Origin: Tigriopus japonicus
Lineage: Eukaryota; Arthropoda; Copepoda; Harpacticoida; Harpacticidae
NCBI GenBank assembly: GCA_010645155.1
Contig: CM021322.1
Coordinates: forward strand, 13,308,360-13,372,359
Length of the DNA: 64,000 nucleotides
Direction of reading: 5' to 3'
Every line of letters starts with the position of its first letter. The first letter of the stretch is position 1. Made by a program: the position numbers and the translations under genes. This document shows, piece after piece, positions 1 to 11,000 of the stretch. The notes under the pieces were generated by a model that saw nothing but the letters and a program-made list of their open reading frames with translations, was not told the DNA's origin and did no database searches.

Positions 1-2390
1 GACAATTAAGGTGTAACATTGTAAATGTCTCGGACCTACCCGAACATACGTCTCCGGATTTTACTACCACAACTACGGACAATAGGGCTTGTTGAGAATG
101 GATGCAACATTCATCTCGGGGACAAAAGTGCTCCAATAAAAACGAAAGTTGACCAGGACCTGCACCGTACATTGGTCATCTTCGAGTTCGAATCGTTTGT
201 TAACAGTATCACTTTGGCTGGGGAATATATGCTCGGCTGTCGTATGTTCCGGGAGACATTGTTGATCTAGTCCAGATTCTGATCGCGACTTGAGGCAGGA
301 ACGACTTGAACGACGATCTGATGATAGACTAGTCATTATTACAAGCGTGTATGGTCATTCACGTTGAAGTCAGAGCGAGTGATGTCAATCCAACTTCTTG
401 TCCTACGGTAGTACTTCTACATACAAATCCGATCCGAGTTTAACAGAGACACATTCAGCCGGTTTGACATTTATAAAACTGCCAAGGCCGATGGCGTTAT
501 TAAAATCTAGGAGGCTTGGGAAGAAGTTGCTAAATTGGACAATACTATTCGGAACTTTTTCTTTCGTTTTGGTGTTTTGCAAATGCTCGGAGATTGCTTG
601 CACATGCCTTTTCGTGGGGTCAAATCCGTTATGATTGCACGGCGGCGAGTCTGAAGACAAATGAACTGGAGACGGTCAGTGCTTTCTTAATTATGTTTGT
701 GAACTGCACAGCGTCCATTCGGACTTTTTGGCAACATTCCCTTCTTGCAGTCACACCGCCCATTGCCTATCTTGGGGTGGAAAAAACGCCGATATTGTAA
801 TTTCTAGAGTTCTATAAGATCTTTGGACAAAGACTCCCCGTGCGTTACTGCCATCGTTCTGGTCCCATATTAGTGAAGAACGATATTTTTTTCCTAACCC
901 AAAGTGTGGCTGGACAAGGCTACATGGTAGCAGAGAATGATCCCCTGAACTTTTGTCTTAGCTTAATGAAGACATTGATTTCAAGTCCAATTAACTTGTA
1001 GTGCCAAAGACAGCTCACAACCCGTGTCCGTGCTTTGTTTTCGCCCAAAAACCATTTGAGTAGTAGTGGTTCATCTCATGATTTTCCTCCCGTGGCAAAA
1101 TTGGTCGGAATGGTTTGTGTTGCTTTTTCGATTTTGGGCGATGACTAATGATTTCTTCCATGTCAGATTTTGTACTTGACGATAATGACTAGGTGCTCGT
1201 GTGTCTTGGCGAGGCCAGGGTGGGAGGATCATTTAAATATTTTAATGAAGACAGAGAGAGTGGAGTCCACAACAAGTTTTTCATCTGCCTCACCATTCTG
1301 ACCAAACACCGCCATTTGTGTTCAAACATCAATGTTTGTACACAAATTTCGGATCCAGAAGCTACCAGTGAAATTTGGACACGATTTCGCGAATCTCGGG
1401 ATCGGTCTCGAGCAAAAGAAACGTACTTTAACAATCCCCAGGTGACTCCCGGCGTAAGTGTATGTGTAGTCTATGAAGTTTCCAAAGTCCTTGAAATTAT
1501 CGCGCCAAAATTGTACTACCAAGGTGGACTGACAATCTCTAAGCTACATGTAGTACAGCTTGCACAGCAGACTACTCCATTTTCTCGTAGTAACTGGTAG
1601 ACATGATTGAATCTCATTGCGAAGTTTCGCAGCTAAGCATCATGAAAGGGCTTATTTCATTGTCTGAAGCTTTGAGGCCTTTAGATGAACGAGGAGTCAT
1701 CGAGACAGTGCTTCACTATTTTGCAAGTGTCGCGTGTGTCCATGGTCCAGACACGTCCATCCATCGTCTGGCATATCATTTGAATAAATTCGCGAGACGA
1801 CCAGAGGAATCTGAGATTTCTCATGATTCACGGGGAAAGAATTGGGTTTCTCGGTAAAATGATGTTCGAATTTGAGCCCATAGGAAGGCGTATGAGTTGA
1901 GTAGACTGAGCGGAAATTCTTCCAAAGGTCGGAGGAATTCTCCAGTTTGGTGCCAGTTCTAGTCACACACACAGGGGGACTTTTCCAAGAATTTCACACC
2001 TCTCTTTCTTTCTCTTGCACCTTGTCGTGTTTGGGTACGTACAGGTTGACAGTCTTCTACTGCTCATGAGTATGTCCAGTGAATGAGGAGAGGTCCCTCC
2101 GTACTTCTTCTTCCCAAGGAAAACCTCCCCGTCACCAGGTTCTCTGTACTTCAGGCTAAAGTACGTTCGTCTGAAAGAAAAGAGCATTTTCCACATACTA
2201 CTCCAACAACCCCGACCAGAGCTAGGGCGTTCCGGCTTGATCCGCTCCAAAACTGGAGTACAGTACACATTGGACAATGTACATTGACGGAGGCTGGCAC
2301 GGCAGCGAGGCCAGATTCATCATGGGCTCATTTTCGCTCATTCCCTCTCCCTCTCTCTTTCTCATTCTTATGGACGTTCAAATCCAAGTG

Positions 2391-2414
2391 CACTCACTCA
2401 CTCACTCACTCACT
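2391..2414. repeat. (CACT)6 microsatellite
   Basis: Six perfect tandem CACT units read directly from the sequence. Confidence 0.95.
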
Positions 2415-2877
2415 TATTCGTGGGTGAGTGTATCAAACCAAACGGGGCAACTGCCACAGCTTGAGTATGTGGCTTGAACCTGCCTTTGGGGCACTACCGC
2501 ACCCTCCCGGTGTCTTTAGCTGGGTTACCGGCTTTTTAGACCCGAAAAAGTTTTGACTGCATATTTCCTTCACAGTACTGAAGCCGGAGAATCGGCGATC
2601 CAGAGAGAGAGAACGAGAGAGAGGGCGCTAAAGCCCAAAAAGAGGGAGAAGTAAGTGTAGTTCCTCTCGTTTTTGTAAGAGGTACTACATGCCTGTTTGG
2701 GTGATGTCATCCATGTTGAAGTTATTGTCAAGATCGGGACAGCCTCGAACCATATGTGCCTCTTGAAATAGGATCTAACGCACAAGTGTGTCTACCCATG
2801 TGAAAGCAGTGTGGACTAGTATCGAATTAGTTAACTTTGGAAGTTCTACAGTTCATACTATTATTGTTATTATCACC

Positions 2878-2892
2878 ATCATCATCATCATC
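2878..2892. repeat. (ATC)5 microsatellite
   Basis: Five tandem ATC units within a T/A/C-rich stretch, just upstream of a CACGTG box. Confidence 0.9.
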
Positions 2893-2905
2893 GTTACTTG
2901 CAGCT

Positions 2906-2911
2906 CACGTG
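2906..2911. promoter_or_regulatory. Canonical E-box CACGTG upstream of Myc
   Basis: A perfect CACGTG palindrome lies about 1.15 kb upstream of the Myc start codon. CACGTG is the preferred site of Myc/Max and related bHLH dimers. The hexamer is expected by chance many times in 64 kb, so the function is inferred from position only. Confidence 0.35.
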
Positions 2912-3242
2912 TGCGTCGACGTGGAGTTGGCCAAATTGAGCTTACAACAATCTCGCCCAGGAAGAGCCTCCGAGAAAGATAGCTGGCCAGCTAGCTAGTG
3001 TCTTCGTGGTGTTTCGGTACGTGGCTATTCTTATCGATTCCGAGCCGCCAGAGGTCGCTCCTATCAGTTTCCACTTTCCCGCCATTCTCAAGAATAGGCT
3101 GTCGGTTCACTCACCAGCAGCTGCACGCCTCAGTCAGTCATCATCCCTCGCTGCGATCCATAGCCAGTTGCCAAGACTCAAGCCAGGTAGCACCAGCCTC
3201 CACTAGCCCAGACAGCCAGCAGCGCTGCCATTTCAGCCGATC

Positions 3243-3248
3243 CACGTG
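3243..3248. promoter_or_regulatory. Canonical E-box CACGTG in the Myc leader region
   Basis: The CACGTG core sits in the longer palindrome CCACGTGG, about 0.8 kb before the Myc start codon and 337 bp from the box at 2906. It could support Myc autoregulation, known for Myc genes in other animals. That role is inference. Confidence 0.4.
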
Positions 3249-3275
3249 GCTTCTCCGCAATTTTTTTCTATTTTA

Positions 3276-3293
3276 CCGGCCGGCCGGCCGGCC
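3276..3293. repeat. (CCGG)4 self-complementary GC tract
   Basis: CCGG is repeated four times plus CC, giving an 18-base tract that equals its own reverse complement. It sits 33 bp after the E-box at 3243 in the Myc leader region. If transcribed it could fold into a very stable hairpin or dimerise. Confidence 0.9.
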
Positions 3294-4032
3294 TCTTGCA
3301 CCATCCTCGTGACTTTTCCCTCGTTCTAGCTTGTCTCGAGAGTTGAACGGCCCGACAAGACGTGTTCGACGGTCGAGCAAACAGCAAGAGGAAAAAAACG
3401 AGTTTTCCCTGCCTTTGGACTTCTCCTGATCATCATACATTCGCCTCCCCCGGACCAAACAGCGCCGACGCTTGTTCCGCGAGTGGGCGCTCCTCCTCGT
3501 CGTGCACAGCTTAAGCGTATTCCCCGTGAGTTGGGCTGTTGCGGTGGGCCCGCACCGCAAACGAACGCTCGCCCGCCGAGTGAAAGAGCAACGAGTCCAC
3601 GTTTGTGGAAATATCCGTGTTGGTGGTGGCGCTCTAAGAGTGTCTGGGTGGCTGGAACTTGTTGGGCGTCACTGGTGGTGAATGGTGAATGCGTGACCGT
3701 ACCAGTCCCAAGTGTTCGTTTCATTTGCTTTTCCGACGTGCTCGGACGACGTGGTTAAGAACTGTGCAAAGATCACCACCATCCTCATCCTCGTCTCCAC
3801 ATCATCCGTGCTCGTGGCCGTGGAAAAGTTCTCCAGTCTCTAGGATCCGGAGGAAGGAGCTCGATTGATTTGCATCCATCCTGACCCTGATTCATTCTTG
3901 GGTCGACATCGAGTGACGACACACGCGTCTTTTGAGTATTCTCGAGCAAGTGTTTCATCACCATCTTTGTAGTTGTTCTGCCCCTCGTCTCGATTGAACA
4001 TCGTCAACATCGATCTAATCCTTGATTGCTGC

Positions 4033-4123
4033 ATGTGAATGAATGTTCAGGCATGAGTATCTCGCTCCTCAAGAAGAATCTTCTTGCTCCAGCTTCACCG
4101 GCGACAGTTTCGTTGTTCCCTGA
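4033..4123 (+). promoter_or_regulatory. Upstream ATG/uORF cluster overlapping the Myc start
   Basis: Three ATGs occur in the 20 bases before the Myc start codon. The first (4033) is followed at once by TGA, a start-stop uORF. The second (4039) opens a five-codon uORF whose TGA (4054-4056) overlaps the Myc ATG as ATGA. The third (4043) opens a 26-codon uORF that ends at 4123, out of frame inside the coding region. If this stretch is in the mature mRNA it should strongly restrain or re-route initiation. Alternatively a CAG splice acceptor at 4048-4050 removes all three, leaving two leader bases before the Myc ATG. Confidence 0.5.
4048..4050 (+). other. Possible 3' splice site just before the Myc start codon
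   Basis: The sequence TTCAG followed by GCATGAG fits a 3' splice site two bases before the start codon, with a branch-like CTAAT about 33 bases upstream. The pyrimidine tract is poor. Myc genes often have a non-coding first exon, so this placement is plausible but unproven. Confidence 0.3.
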
Positions 4124-5945
4124 GGAGCAGCCACTTTTTGCGACAGCCTCTTCCCCGTCGAGTTCGTCGTCGGCTTCGTCTTCGTTCATGACAACACAGT
4201 GCTTGGATCCCAGTGATCTCAAGATGGAATTCCTCGATCCTTTGGACACGTGTGCTGTGGGCAGTTGGGCTTCGCACAATCTCAACCTCTTGGAAGACCA
4301 GGGACCCTTTAACCTTTGGCAAGAGTTAGAGCAGACCACCTCGTCATCATCCACGGGAACGCCCCTAGCCAGTCCCTTGTCATCGCCGGCCAACAGTTTG
4401 GTGGACGATCCCTTGGGTCCTCATGTGGCTTCGGCCTCGGATCTCATGGATTTCATGGAACAAGCTGACTTGCCGCAGTTGGCCGAACAAATGTTACAAA
4501 ACAACGATGCCTTCAATCTCTTACATGACCTCGAATTGGAAAGTCTCGAGTCGCAGGATCGTGACAGCCTCAATGTGAACGAAGATGAGGCCCTTAAGGC
4601 TGACCTCATGTGGTCCTCCACTGTCAGCAATCACAAACGCAACCGCGACGTCAGCCTCACTTTGAGCGAGTGCGCTGAAGCCTTGTTTAAAGATGTGGAC
4701 CTCTTGGGGTCGAGCCCGCCCTTGATTGGCATCAGTCCGCACAATGTCTTGGGTGTCAAGACCGAAGTGGTCGGCGATAGTGACCACGAAGACGAAGAAA
4801 TTGACGTGGTCAGCGATGACAGTGCCTCCACCGTGTCGGCTTACTCTACGGGATCGAGCTTCTCGTCTACCTCTTCCACTTCCACCTACAGTCGCTCCAC
4901 CATTCGACCCGCATCCGGCAAGGTTGCTCCGGCCGTCCCCAGCCGACCTTTCAACGTGAAGGCTGGCCGATCCTTGCTTCGAAACCGTCAACAGCCTCAG
5001 GCTCCGTTGCCCGCGGCGCCTCGTCCTTCGGTGGTAGGCCAACCCATCGTTATTGATCACATGAACGGCGATCACTGTTATTTTCAAGTCCGACCACCCG
5101 TGTCTCCGGCCAGCAACAACGGCATCCTAACCCCCAACGAAAGCAGTGACGACGAAGATCAGACTCTCCGAATGGAACAAGGGTCAACCGTACTTCACCG
5201 AGGCCAGAAACGAAAGCTGTCGCCGAGCCGTCTTCCTCACCAAACCGGTGCCACCAACTCTAGCTCTACCAACAACCGTAGTCGAACCAATAGCACGTCC
5301 GAGAATGTCAAGTTCAAGTTCCGCATGAAGTTCCAATCCAACAGTCCCCAAAGGCGTTCCTTGCTAGCCATGAATAACCGGCATCATCTCAAGCGAAAAT
5401 CGGCTGTCAACAACTCCCACTGTCCACCATCTCCCATCAAAGAAGGACAAATGCAAGAGAACGTAAGCATTAATGGCATCATCTCTCCTCGGTCGGCCTC
5501 AGCCACCCCAGGCCTCAAGCCAAGCTTATCCAAGAAAGCCCGAAACAGTTCGGGTGCTAGCAACAGTGGCAGCAGCATCAGTGGGATGAGCAACAACGGG
5601 GGTATGGGTGACACCCAAAAGTGCCGCGAGATCCGGGATCTCCACAACTCCATGGAACGGCAACGCCGAGTGGATCTCCGCAACAACTTTGACCAACTCA
5701 AGGAAGTGGTGCCTGAGCTGGCCGATGTGGACAAGGCCTCCAAATTGAACATTTTGAACAAGGCATCGGAATTTTGTCGTCAGCTCACGGCCATTGACAG
5801 TCGTCTTAAAAGAGACCGTGAAACGATTCAATCTCGTAACTTGGCCCTCAAGCGGAAGCTCCAACAACTGATGGCCTCTTATCCTAGTGGCTCCCAAAGC
5901 TCGTCCAGATCAGTGGGCAGAATATCAGTGTTTAGCAGACACTAA
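4053..5945 (+). CDS. Myc: Myc-family bHLH-leucine zipper transcription factor
   Basis: A 630-residue Myc orthologue in one uninterrupted frame; with Max it would bind E-boxes and drive growth genes in the nucleus. The C-terminal bHLH-zipper spans about residues 523-607. Its basic region reads HNSMERQRR, keeping the H531/E535/R539 E-box contacts. Box II is recognisable as DLMWS at 184-188. The acidic box DEEIDVVS lies at 247-254, and a conserved PPVSPAS...TPNESSDDED segment at 348-369. A basic QKRKL at 385-389 resembles the Myc nuclear signal. Box I is only weakly matched: FNLWQELE at 86-93, then TGTPLASPLSSP at 101-112 in place of the usual phosphodegron. A poly-Ser tract lies at 33-45, and about 23 residues follow the zipper, where most Myc proteins stop. 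I chose the ATG at 4053 because it is the first in-frame ATG after a TGA (4023-4025) and has G at -3. I see no coding intron. Confidence 0.95.
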   Translation: MSISLLKKNLLAPASPATVSLFPEEQPLFATASSPSSSSSASSSFMTTQCLDPSDLKMEFLDPLDTCAVGSWASHNLNLLEDQGPFNLWQELEQTTSSSSTGTPLASPLSSPANSLVDDPLGPHVASASDLMDFMEQADLPQLAEQMLQNNDAFNLLHDLELESLESQDRDSLNVNEDEALKADLMWSSTVSNHKRNRDVSLTLSECAEALFKDVDLLGSSPPLIGISPHNVLGVKTEVVGDSDHEDEEIDVVSDDSASTVSAYSTGSSFSSTSSTSTYSRSTIRPASGKVAPAVPSRPFNVKAGRSLLRNRQQPQAPLPAAPRPSVVGQPIVIDHMNGDHCYFQVRPPVSPASNNGILTPNESSDDEDQTLRMEQGSTVLHRGQKRKLSPSRLPHQTGATNSSSTNNRSRTNSTSENVKFKFRMKFQSNSPQRRSLLAMNNRHHLKRKSAVNNSHCPPSPIKEGQMQENVSINGIISPRSASATPGLKPSLSKKARNSSGASNSGSSISGMSNNGGMGDTQKCREIRDLHNSMERQRRVDLRNNFDQLKEVVPELADVDKASKLNILNKASEFCRQLTAIDSRLKRDRETIQSRNLALKRKLQQLMASYPSGSQSSSRSVGRISVFSRH

Positions 5946-8057
5946 GCGACGGGTGCGTCTCCATCCTTTGGACACACCCTGTCTTTAGACCTTTGCTCAT
6001 TGTGATATTGTCCCATCTCCTGGTCTCGTGTCTGCCCATGACGAAGACAAGCTCAACGGCCTCCCAATGTCAATAACGGGGAAGTGGATCCCGCCTCTGA
6101 ATCGTCCTCTCCCGCCTCTTGGCACCTCCCTCGCATTAGCCCTTAAGGAAGAAAGATAAGATAGATACAACGAAGAGTATGGAAACAAAATTATGATGAC
6201 ATCTCTTTCTATATTTACACCCCCCTTACAGAGTTATAACTGTCCTGTACGTAGTAGTAGTAGCAGCTTACCAAGCACACTCCCAAATATCCTTAATCAC
6301 TGATCAAGATTTTCATTATCATTATTACCTTGGAGCCACTTTAATCCAGTTCCTTTTTCGAATTATGATTGTAGTTTATGTGCTCTCAAGTTTCCCAACA
6401 ATCAAAATACCCTCTTGTGCTTGTGACCCTTTTTCCGTTCTCAAGCCTGATCATCCATATGAAGAAGCATGTACTACTCTCTTCTAACGCCATGAAGTTG
6501 ACTACTTCCTCCATCCTACCTACCACTACCTCTCCCAGACCCTCAAAAAGTCATCCCCCTCAAATCACCTCCACCGTGTTTCACTTGGTCTCTCTGTATG
6601 ACCTTAGTAGTAGAGAGCAAACAATCCCGAACCCTTACCGAAAATTACCCTCCTCCCGATTCCTTCTCCTCACCTCCAAGTGACCAAATATGACTTGGGC
6701 CCCCAACGACTTCGTCACCCCATCCCCCAAAGCAAAAAGAACTTATATATTTCCCGAAGTCACTGGAGGTCCATTTCATCCATCCATTGATCTCAATTGT
6801 TGTAAACAAATGCTACTGCTACAACTTTGCTAATGTGTATGTATATTGAGTGTGTAGAAATCCGCCAATAAGTTGTTCCTCCTTCTTTTTTGCTTACGTG
6901 TGTGCGTGTGCAGTTCTGTTGTTCTTTAATTATGAGTTGGCTTCGATTTCTCCAATGTATGTCCTCCCGATTTCAGCACTCGTCTGAAACGAGTGGTGGC
7001 CACAATTCGTCTTGTTCTTTTTTGTCGGCGTAAACGCCACCAATGTGTTGTCGATGAATAAGAATTCATAATAATATTATTATAGTTTCAATTCCTGGTT
7101 CTTATTTCTCAACCAATGCGCCCATAGATGTGTGATCTTCCCACCCAAGACTCGATATTGTCCTACTTATCGAGTTAGTTCCATCTGAGTCTACATCCCT
7201 TCTACTTCTTCTTCTGCTACTACCTACCTCTCTTATCTTGGCCTCTTGTTCTACTATCGATTTGTCTTCACCTTGTTGTTGAATATATCTTCGAAAAGTT
7301 CTAAAAACCCGTCAAAAAAAGAGCAAAACCCATTTTCATCATCAAAAATAAGACCGACCACCCGTTGCAGACAGACGTTAGCTGCTTCTTTTGTTGCCGC
7401 TATTGCTTCTGCTGCTTCCTTCTCTCGATGCAAACGTACCTTAATCAACAACCTAACACGGATTGATTTTATTCAACCATTCTACACATACCATAACTTT
7501 ATTGGATGGAAGCATGATTGATGCCTTCCTCGCCGCCTTCTCTTTTTGATACCGATATCACCGTAACTTGGAAACGCTTTTTGGAAACTACATTTTTTTG
7601 GAGGACAAGCCTCGCTAAATCCTTGAAAGAAGAAGCCGTCGCCGACAACTATGAATATTACTACTTTTACCATCATTCTTACTCGCTATCAGAGCCACAT
7701 CGGCCTATTCAACAACCACCTCTTTTTCCATCTCGTCTTGTTTCTTCGCCTTTTTCAAAGCTGTCCACATCTGATTCTGATCTGGCCAAAGTCAACTGTC
7801 GAGCCTTCTTCGAAGCAAATCATCGTGCCCTCTCCATGTCTCCTTTTGGGGGGAAGCGAGTTTTCTAATGCAATTTACGTATTTTTCTAGTGCAACCAAG
7901 CTAAGACAGAGACTATGAAAAAACAACAACTTTAATCAATCTATATATACATACAACAACAACAATACCTTTAAATCTATATATATCTATATATAATTAT
8001 ACACATGTACACAAACAATGAAGTATATACAATTAGAGTTAGATTTTGATCAATAAA
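5946..8057 (+). other. Probable Myc 3' untranslated region
   Basis: About 2.1 kb with no protein-like frame follows the Myc stop codon. It is T/C-rich on the plus strand, becomes AT-rich toward its end (TATATA runs near 7950-8000), and contains a few ATTTA pentamers of the kind found in unstable mRNAs. The first AATAAA I find after the stop lies at 8052-8057. A shorter transcript using a variant signal is possible. Confidence 0.45.
8052..8057 (+). terminator. Candidate polyadenylation signal AATAAA for Myc
   Basis: A perfect AATAAA lies at the end of the AT-rich tail downstream of Myc, followed by an A-rich stretch. Assignment to Myc is by position only. Confidence 0.35.
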
Positions 8058-11000
8058 ATACGAAATTTAAAAAAAAGTCGTCTATTCTCACTCTGGACTC
8101 CAATTTCTCATGGGTCTCTCGTCGTCACGCCACGAAATAAGTTAATTTATGGTACTGCTCGTCCCAAAACCATTAAAAGAAACCATTTTTCGGACTCGAG
8201 CTCTTTGATAATTTCCTATCTCCAAATAACGATGCGGGATCGCCACGAGCTAAATATTTTGGATATTGCCGAAAAACCACAACCTGACGGATTTCCATTG
8301 TGAGATTGTCATGGACACACACAAATCGTTCATTCAGCGATGAAAAATAAACAAGTTCATAAACCACCCAAACCGACCTTCCTGGGATTTGATTTCACGT
8401 CGCATCATTAACCATTATCATATTCACAAAAAAATTATGTTGCGTGTGGTGTATAACTTATCAGAACACAGACCAAATAAGAATGTTAGATCAAAATAGA
8501 AATGCTAAAGAGGAAAAACGGAAACTCGATAAGGTCCGATGAATAGGCTTTTTACCCGAGCTCTTTGCCATTAAATGTTGCTTATCTAAAAATAGCCATG
8601 AATGTATTTAAAATGACAAGGAGTTAAAAATATGCAGCTTCCACAAACACATCGGAATCTCTACGCCTCGTTAGAGCCAAGCAAAGACAAGTGTTTAATC
8701 CAGGGGGTATTAATAAGTGATACTGATCAGCTGTTATACATTATTAATTCCGACCCATTACGTGCAGCAAGAACTACGCACAGCTTTGACATAACGTGTG
8801 TTACTTTTGAGAGCAGATTCTGGGGATCCATCCGGACACTTTCAGATAGCTCCTCGATAAACGGCGCAAAACGCTCTCTTTAAAGAATGGGGATCATCCT
8901 GTCCCATGGTTAAAGAGTACATCCCCAGAAACTCAAAGAGATCGAGGTGGAAAAAGGGGCTTAAACTCTTCTAATTGATCGCCAGACGACCGGAAGTTGG
9001 TTTACTCGAGCAATACCGACGACAGCGATCCACTATTCCGTTGAAGAGAATGCCAACAGCCAAAGATGAAATATGAACTAGTTGGGCCAAGACAAGCAAG
9101 AAAGAACACTATTCTGTTCAGTCACTCGCTTTCTGACGTATTTACGTACTTTTGGAAGAGCAGATCGCTCACGACACTGAAGTCAAACGGGTTTGACTGG
9201 AAAACAAGTGAGGAAGCCGGCTAATCTCCCAAAGGAGTATCTTTCTGTTTGGCTAAACCGCAATCATGTTGGAGGGTGGGTAGATTGGTTGCCAAGTTGG
9301 TTAGGAGGTGCGTCTTTAACTGGCCCAACCGCCAATTATTCCAGCTTTCCCACGTCTTTCGATTCCCTAATGAGCAAGACGCGGCCGAAATATTTCTACT
9401 TTTACGGTGGAATTTGCAGGATGGCTGATTTGATGGGGAAAAAACAATGAAACGTGGATCATTTGGGTGCAAAATGCATGCTAAGTGATTTTTGTTTAGA
9501 TATACTACTTATCTTGCATTATGTAAAGTCTGGGGTTTTAGTGCTACTTTCAGGTTGCCTTGATTTATGACCAAAACTTTCGAGGCAATTAAAGAAGAAA
9601 CCACCTGTAGAAGGAAAACGATGTTATTTTCCCAATGGAAATTCACTGTGCTGGAAAACCCTCACAAGGAAAATCCGGCTAAAAGCAAAAGAAACCGATT
9701 TGATAACATTGTTATTCGTTAATAGCTTTGATTGACCATTTCCCCTTACTGAGGGTGGTTTGTGAAATGAAAATGAAGCCAAATGTTGCGAGACAACTTC
9801 GTTGTTCAAGTTGAGTGATATTTAACATACTGGTAGATGAGTAGGGAATTAAATTCTTTAACTTTCATGATGAAAATATCTTCACTCCGCAAAATGTGGA
9901 GAAGAAGAAAAAGAAGTGGAATGGCCGGTCTCCAGCTCAAATGATGCGGATTTGAGGTTTATTCCATGTGAGACGTTGGAGAGCTCCTTCTTGAATAGAA
10001 CAGGAAACCAGTGCTGGTGCTGGATGATCCGAGTTCATGATTCACGATCGTTATTGCATGTCGATGGTCATAAAGGAATCTTTTTTGGTAAAGAAAACAT
10101 CCGCGACTCCCGTGTACTAACGTGTTGTACGACAGGTTGGTTTGTTCTGATCAAACACTGGCAAGAACATATCCAGTCTCCAATCAAAAAATCCGGCTCT
10201 TTGGCAAGGCGTTTTTCGCAAATGAGCCGAGAGCTATCGACAGCTGGCTAACAAAAGACCAACAGAATACACCCAAAAACGCAATCTTAATGAACAACAT
10301 GCCACATGGGTGTTCTGGTTGTTGTGTCTCAGTGTTCCCATTCTTTGTTCTCATATGGGCATGATTATGACAGTGTGGCGAAGTGACAGGAACCATAGAG
10401 GATTGTCTCTTTTCCCCCTCGTCTTCTCACCGATTGATCTGAAATCCAACGACTTGTTGAACGGACGCTTGATTTTGCGGTGGATTTCGATTGATTTGTT
10501 TTTATGTCCGTTCCACCATTAACAACAGCCACCACAACTATACTATAACTATCAACATCAACCACCAACCAACCAACCAACCAACCTCCTCCTGCCAGTC
10601 AGTTCTCTCTCCTCGAGTCTCTCATCATTGGAACTCCGAGTCCTCACAACCCCGACTCGTCAATACTGCTGTAATCAAGAAATTGAACAATCGTAAAATG
10701 ATTTCCTTGATCCCCCAAGGTGCGTCAAAAAATGTACATGTGCAACGTGGAGTCGCTTTTCTCAGACACATACAAAACATACATTTTTAAGGCTAATCAT
10801 CATCCACTGGAACCAAAGAAGAAAACCGCCGCAAATTTGGACACGCTAGCTTTGAGTCATTCGCATGTGGTCGTGAAAAAAGATGGCATAGGATGTGAAC
10901 TCTTTAACAACCAGTTTTTTTTTGTTACAAGTTTTGGAATCCATCTGAAGTGGCCATCATTTTTGCCATGGTTATGGACCCAAATGTTCAAATTTTGTAT

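Larger units (their letters stand above)
1..2900. other. Intergenic DNA, no supported gene
   Basis: I see no recognisable protein domain, RNA gene or transposon here. Open frames reach about 135 codons (1193-1600 plus), which is within chance for DNA of this composition, and their translations show no motif. Low-complexity tracts (CACT and ATC repeats, a GA-rich patch near 2600) lie toward the right edge. The last few hundred bases may belong to the Myc upstream regulatory region. Confidence 0.6.
3001..4052 (+). promoter_or_regulatory. GC-rich promoter and 5' leader region of the Myc gene
   Basis: This kilobase is clearly richer in GC and CpG than the DNA to its left and leads directly into the Myc coding region. 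It holds a CACGTG box, a (CCGG)4 palindrome and, just before the start codon, several upstream ATGs. No convincing TATA box is visible. Two overlapping TCAGTC initiator-like hexamers occur near 3131-3140, which would suit an arthropod start site, but this is weak evidence. A 5' non-coding exon and intron could lie inside the region because a CAG acceptor sits at 4048-4050. Confidence 0.45.

Noticed and set aside
1193..1600. 135-codon plus-strand frame
   Set aside because: Starts at a non-ATG codon, has no domain, and lies within chance length.
4521..5087. 188-codon minus-strand frame inside Myc
   Set aside because: It is antisense to the Myc coding region and has no motif of its own.
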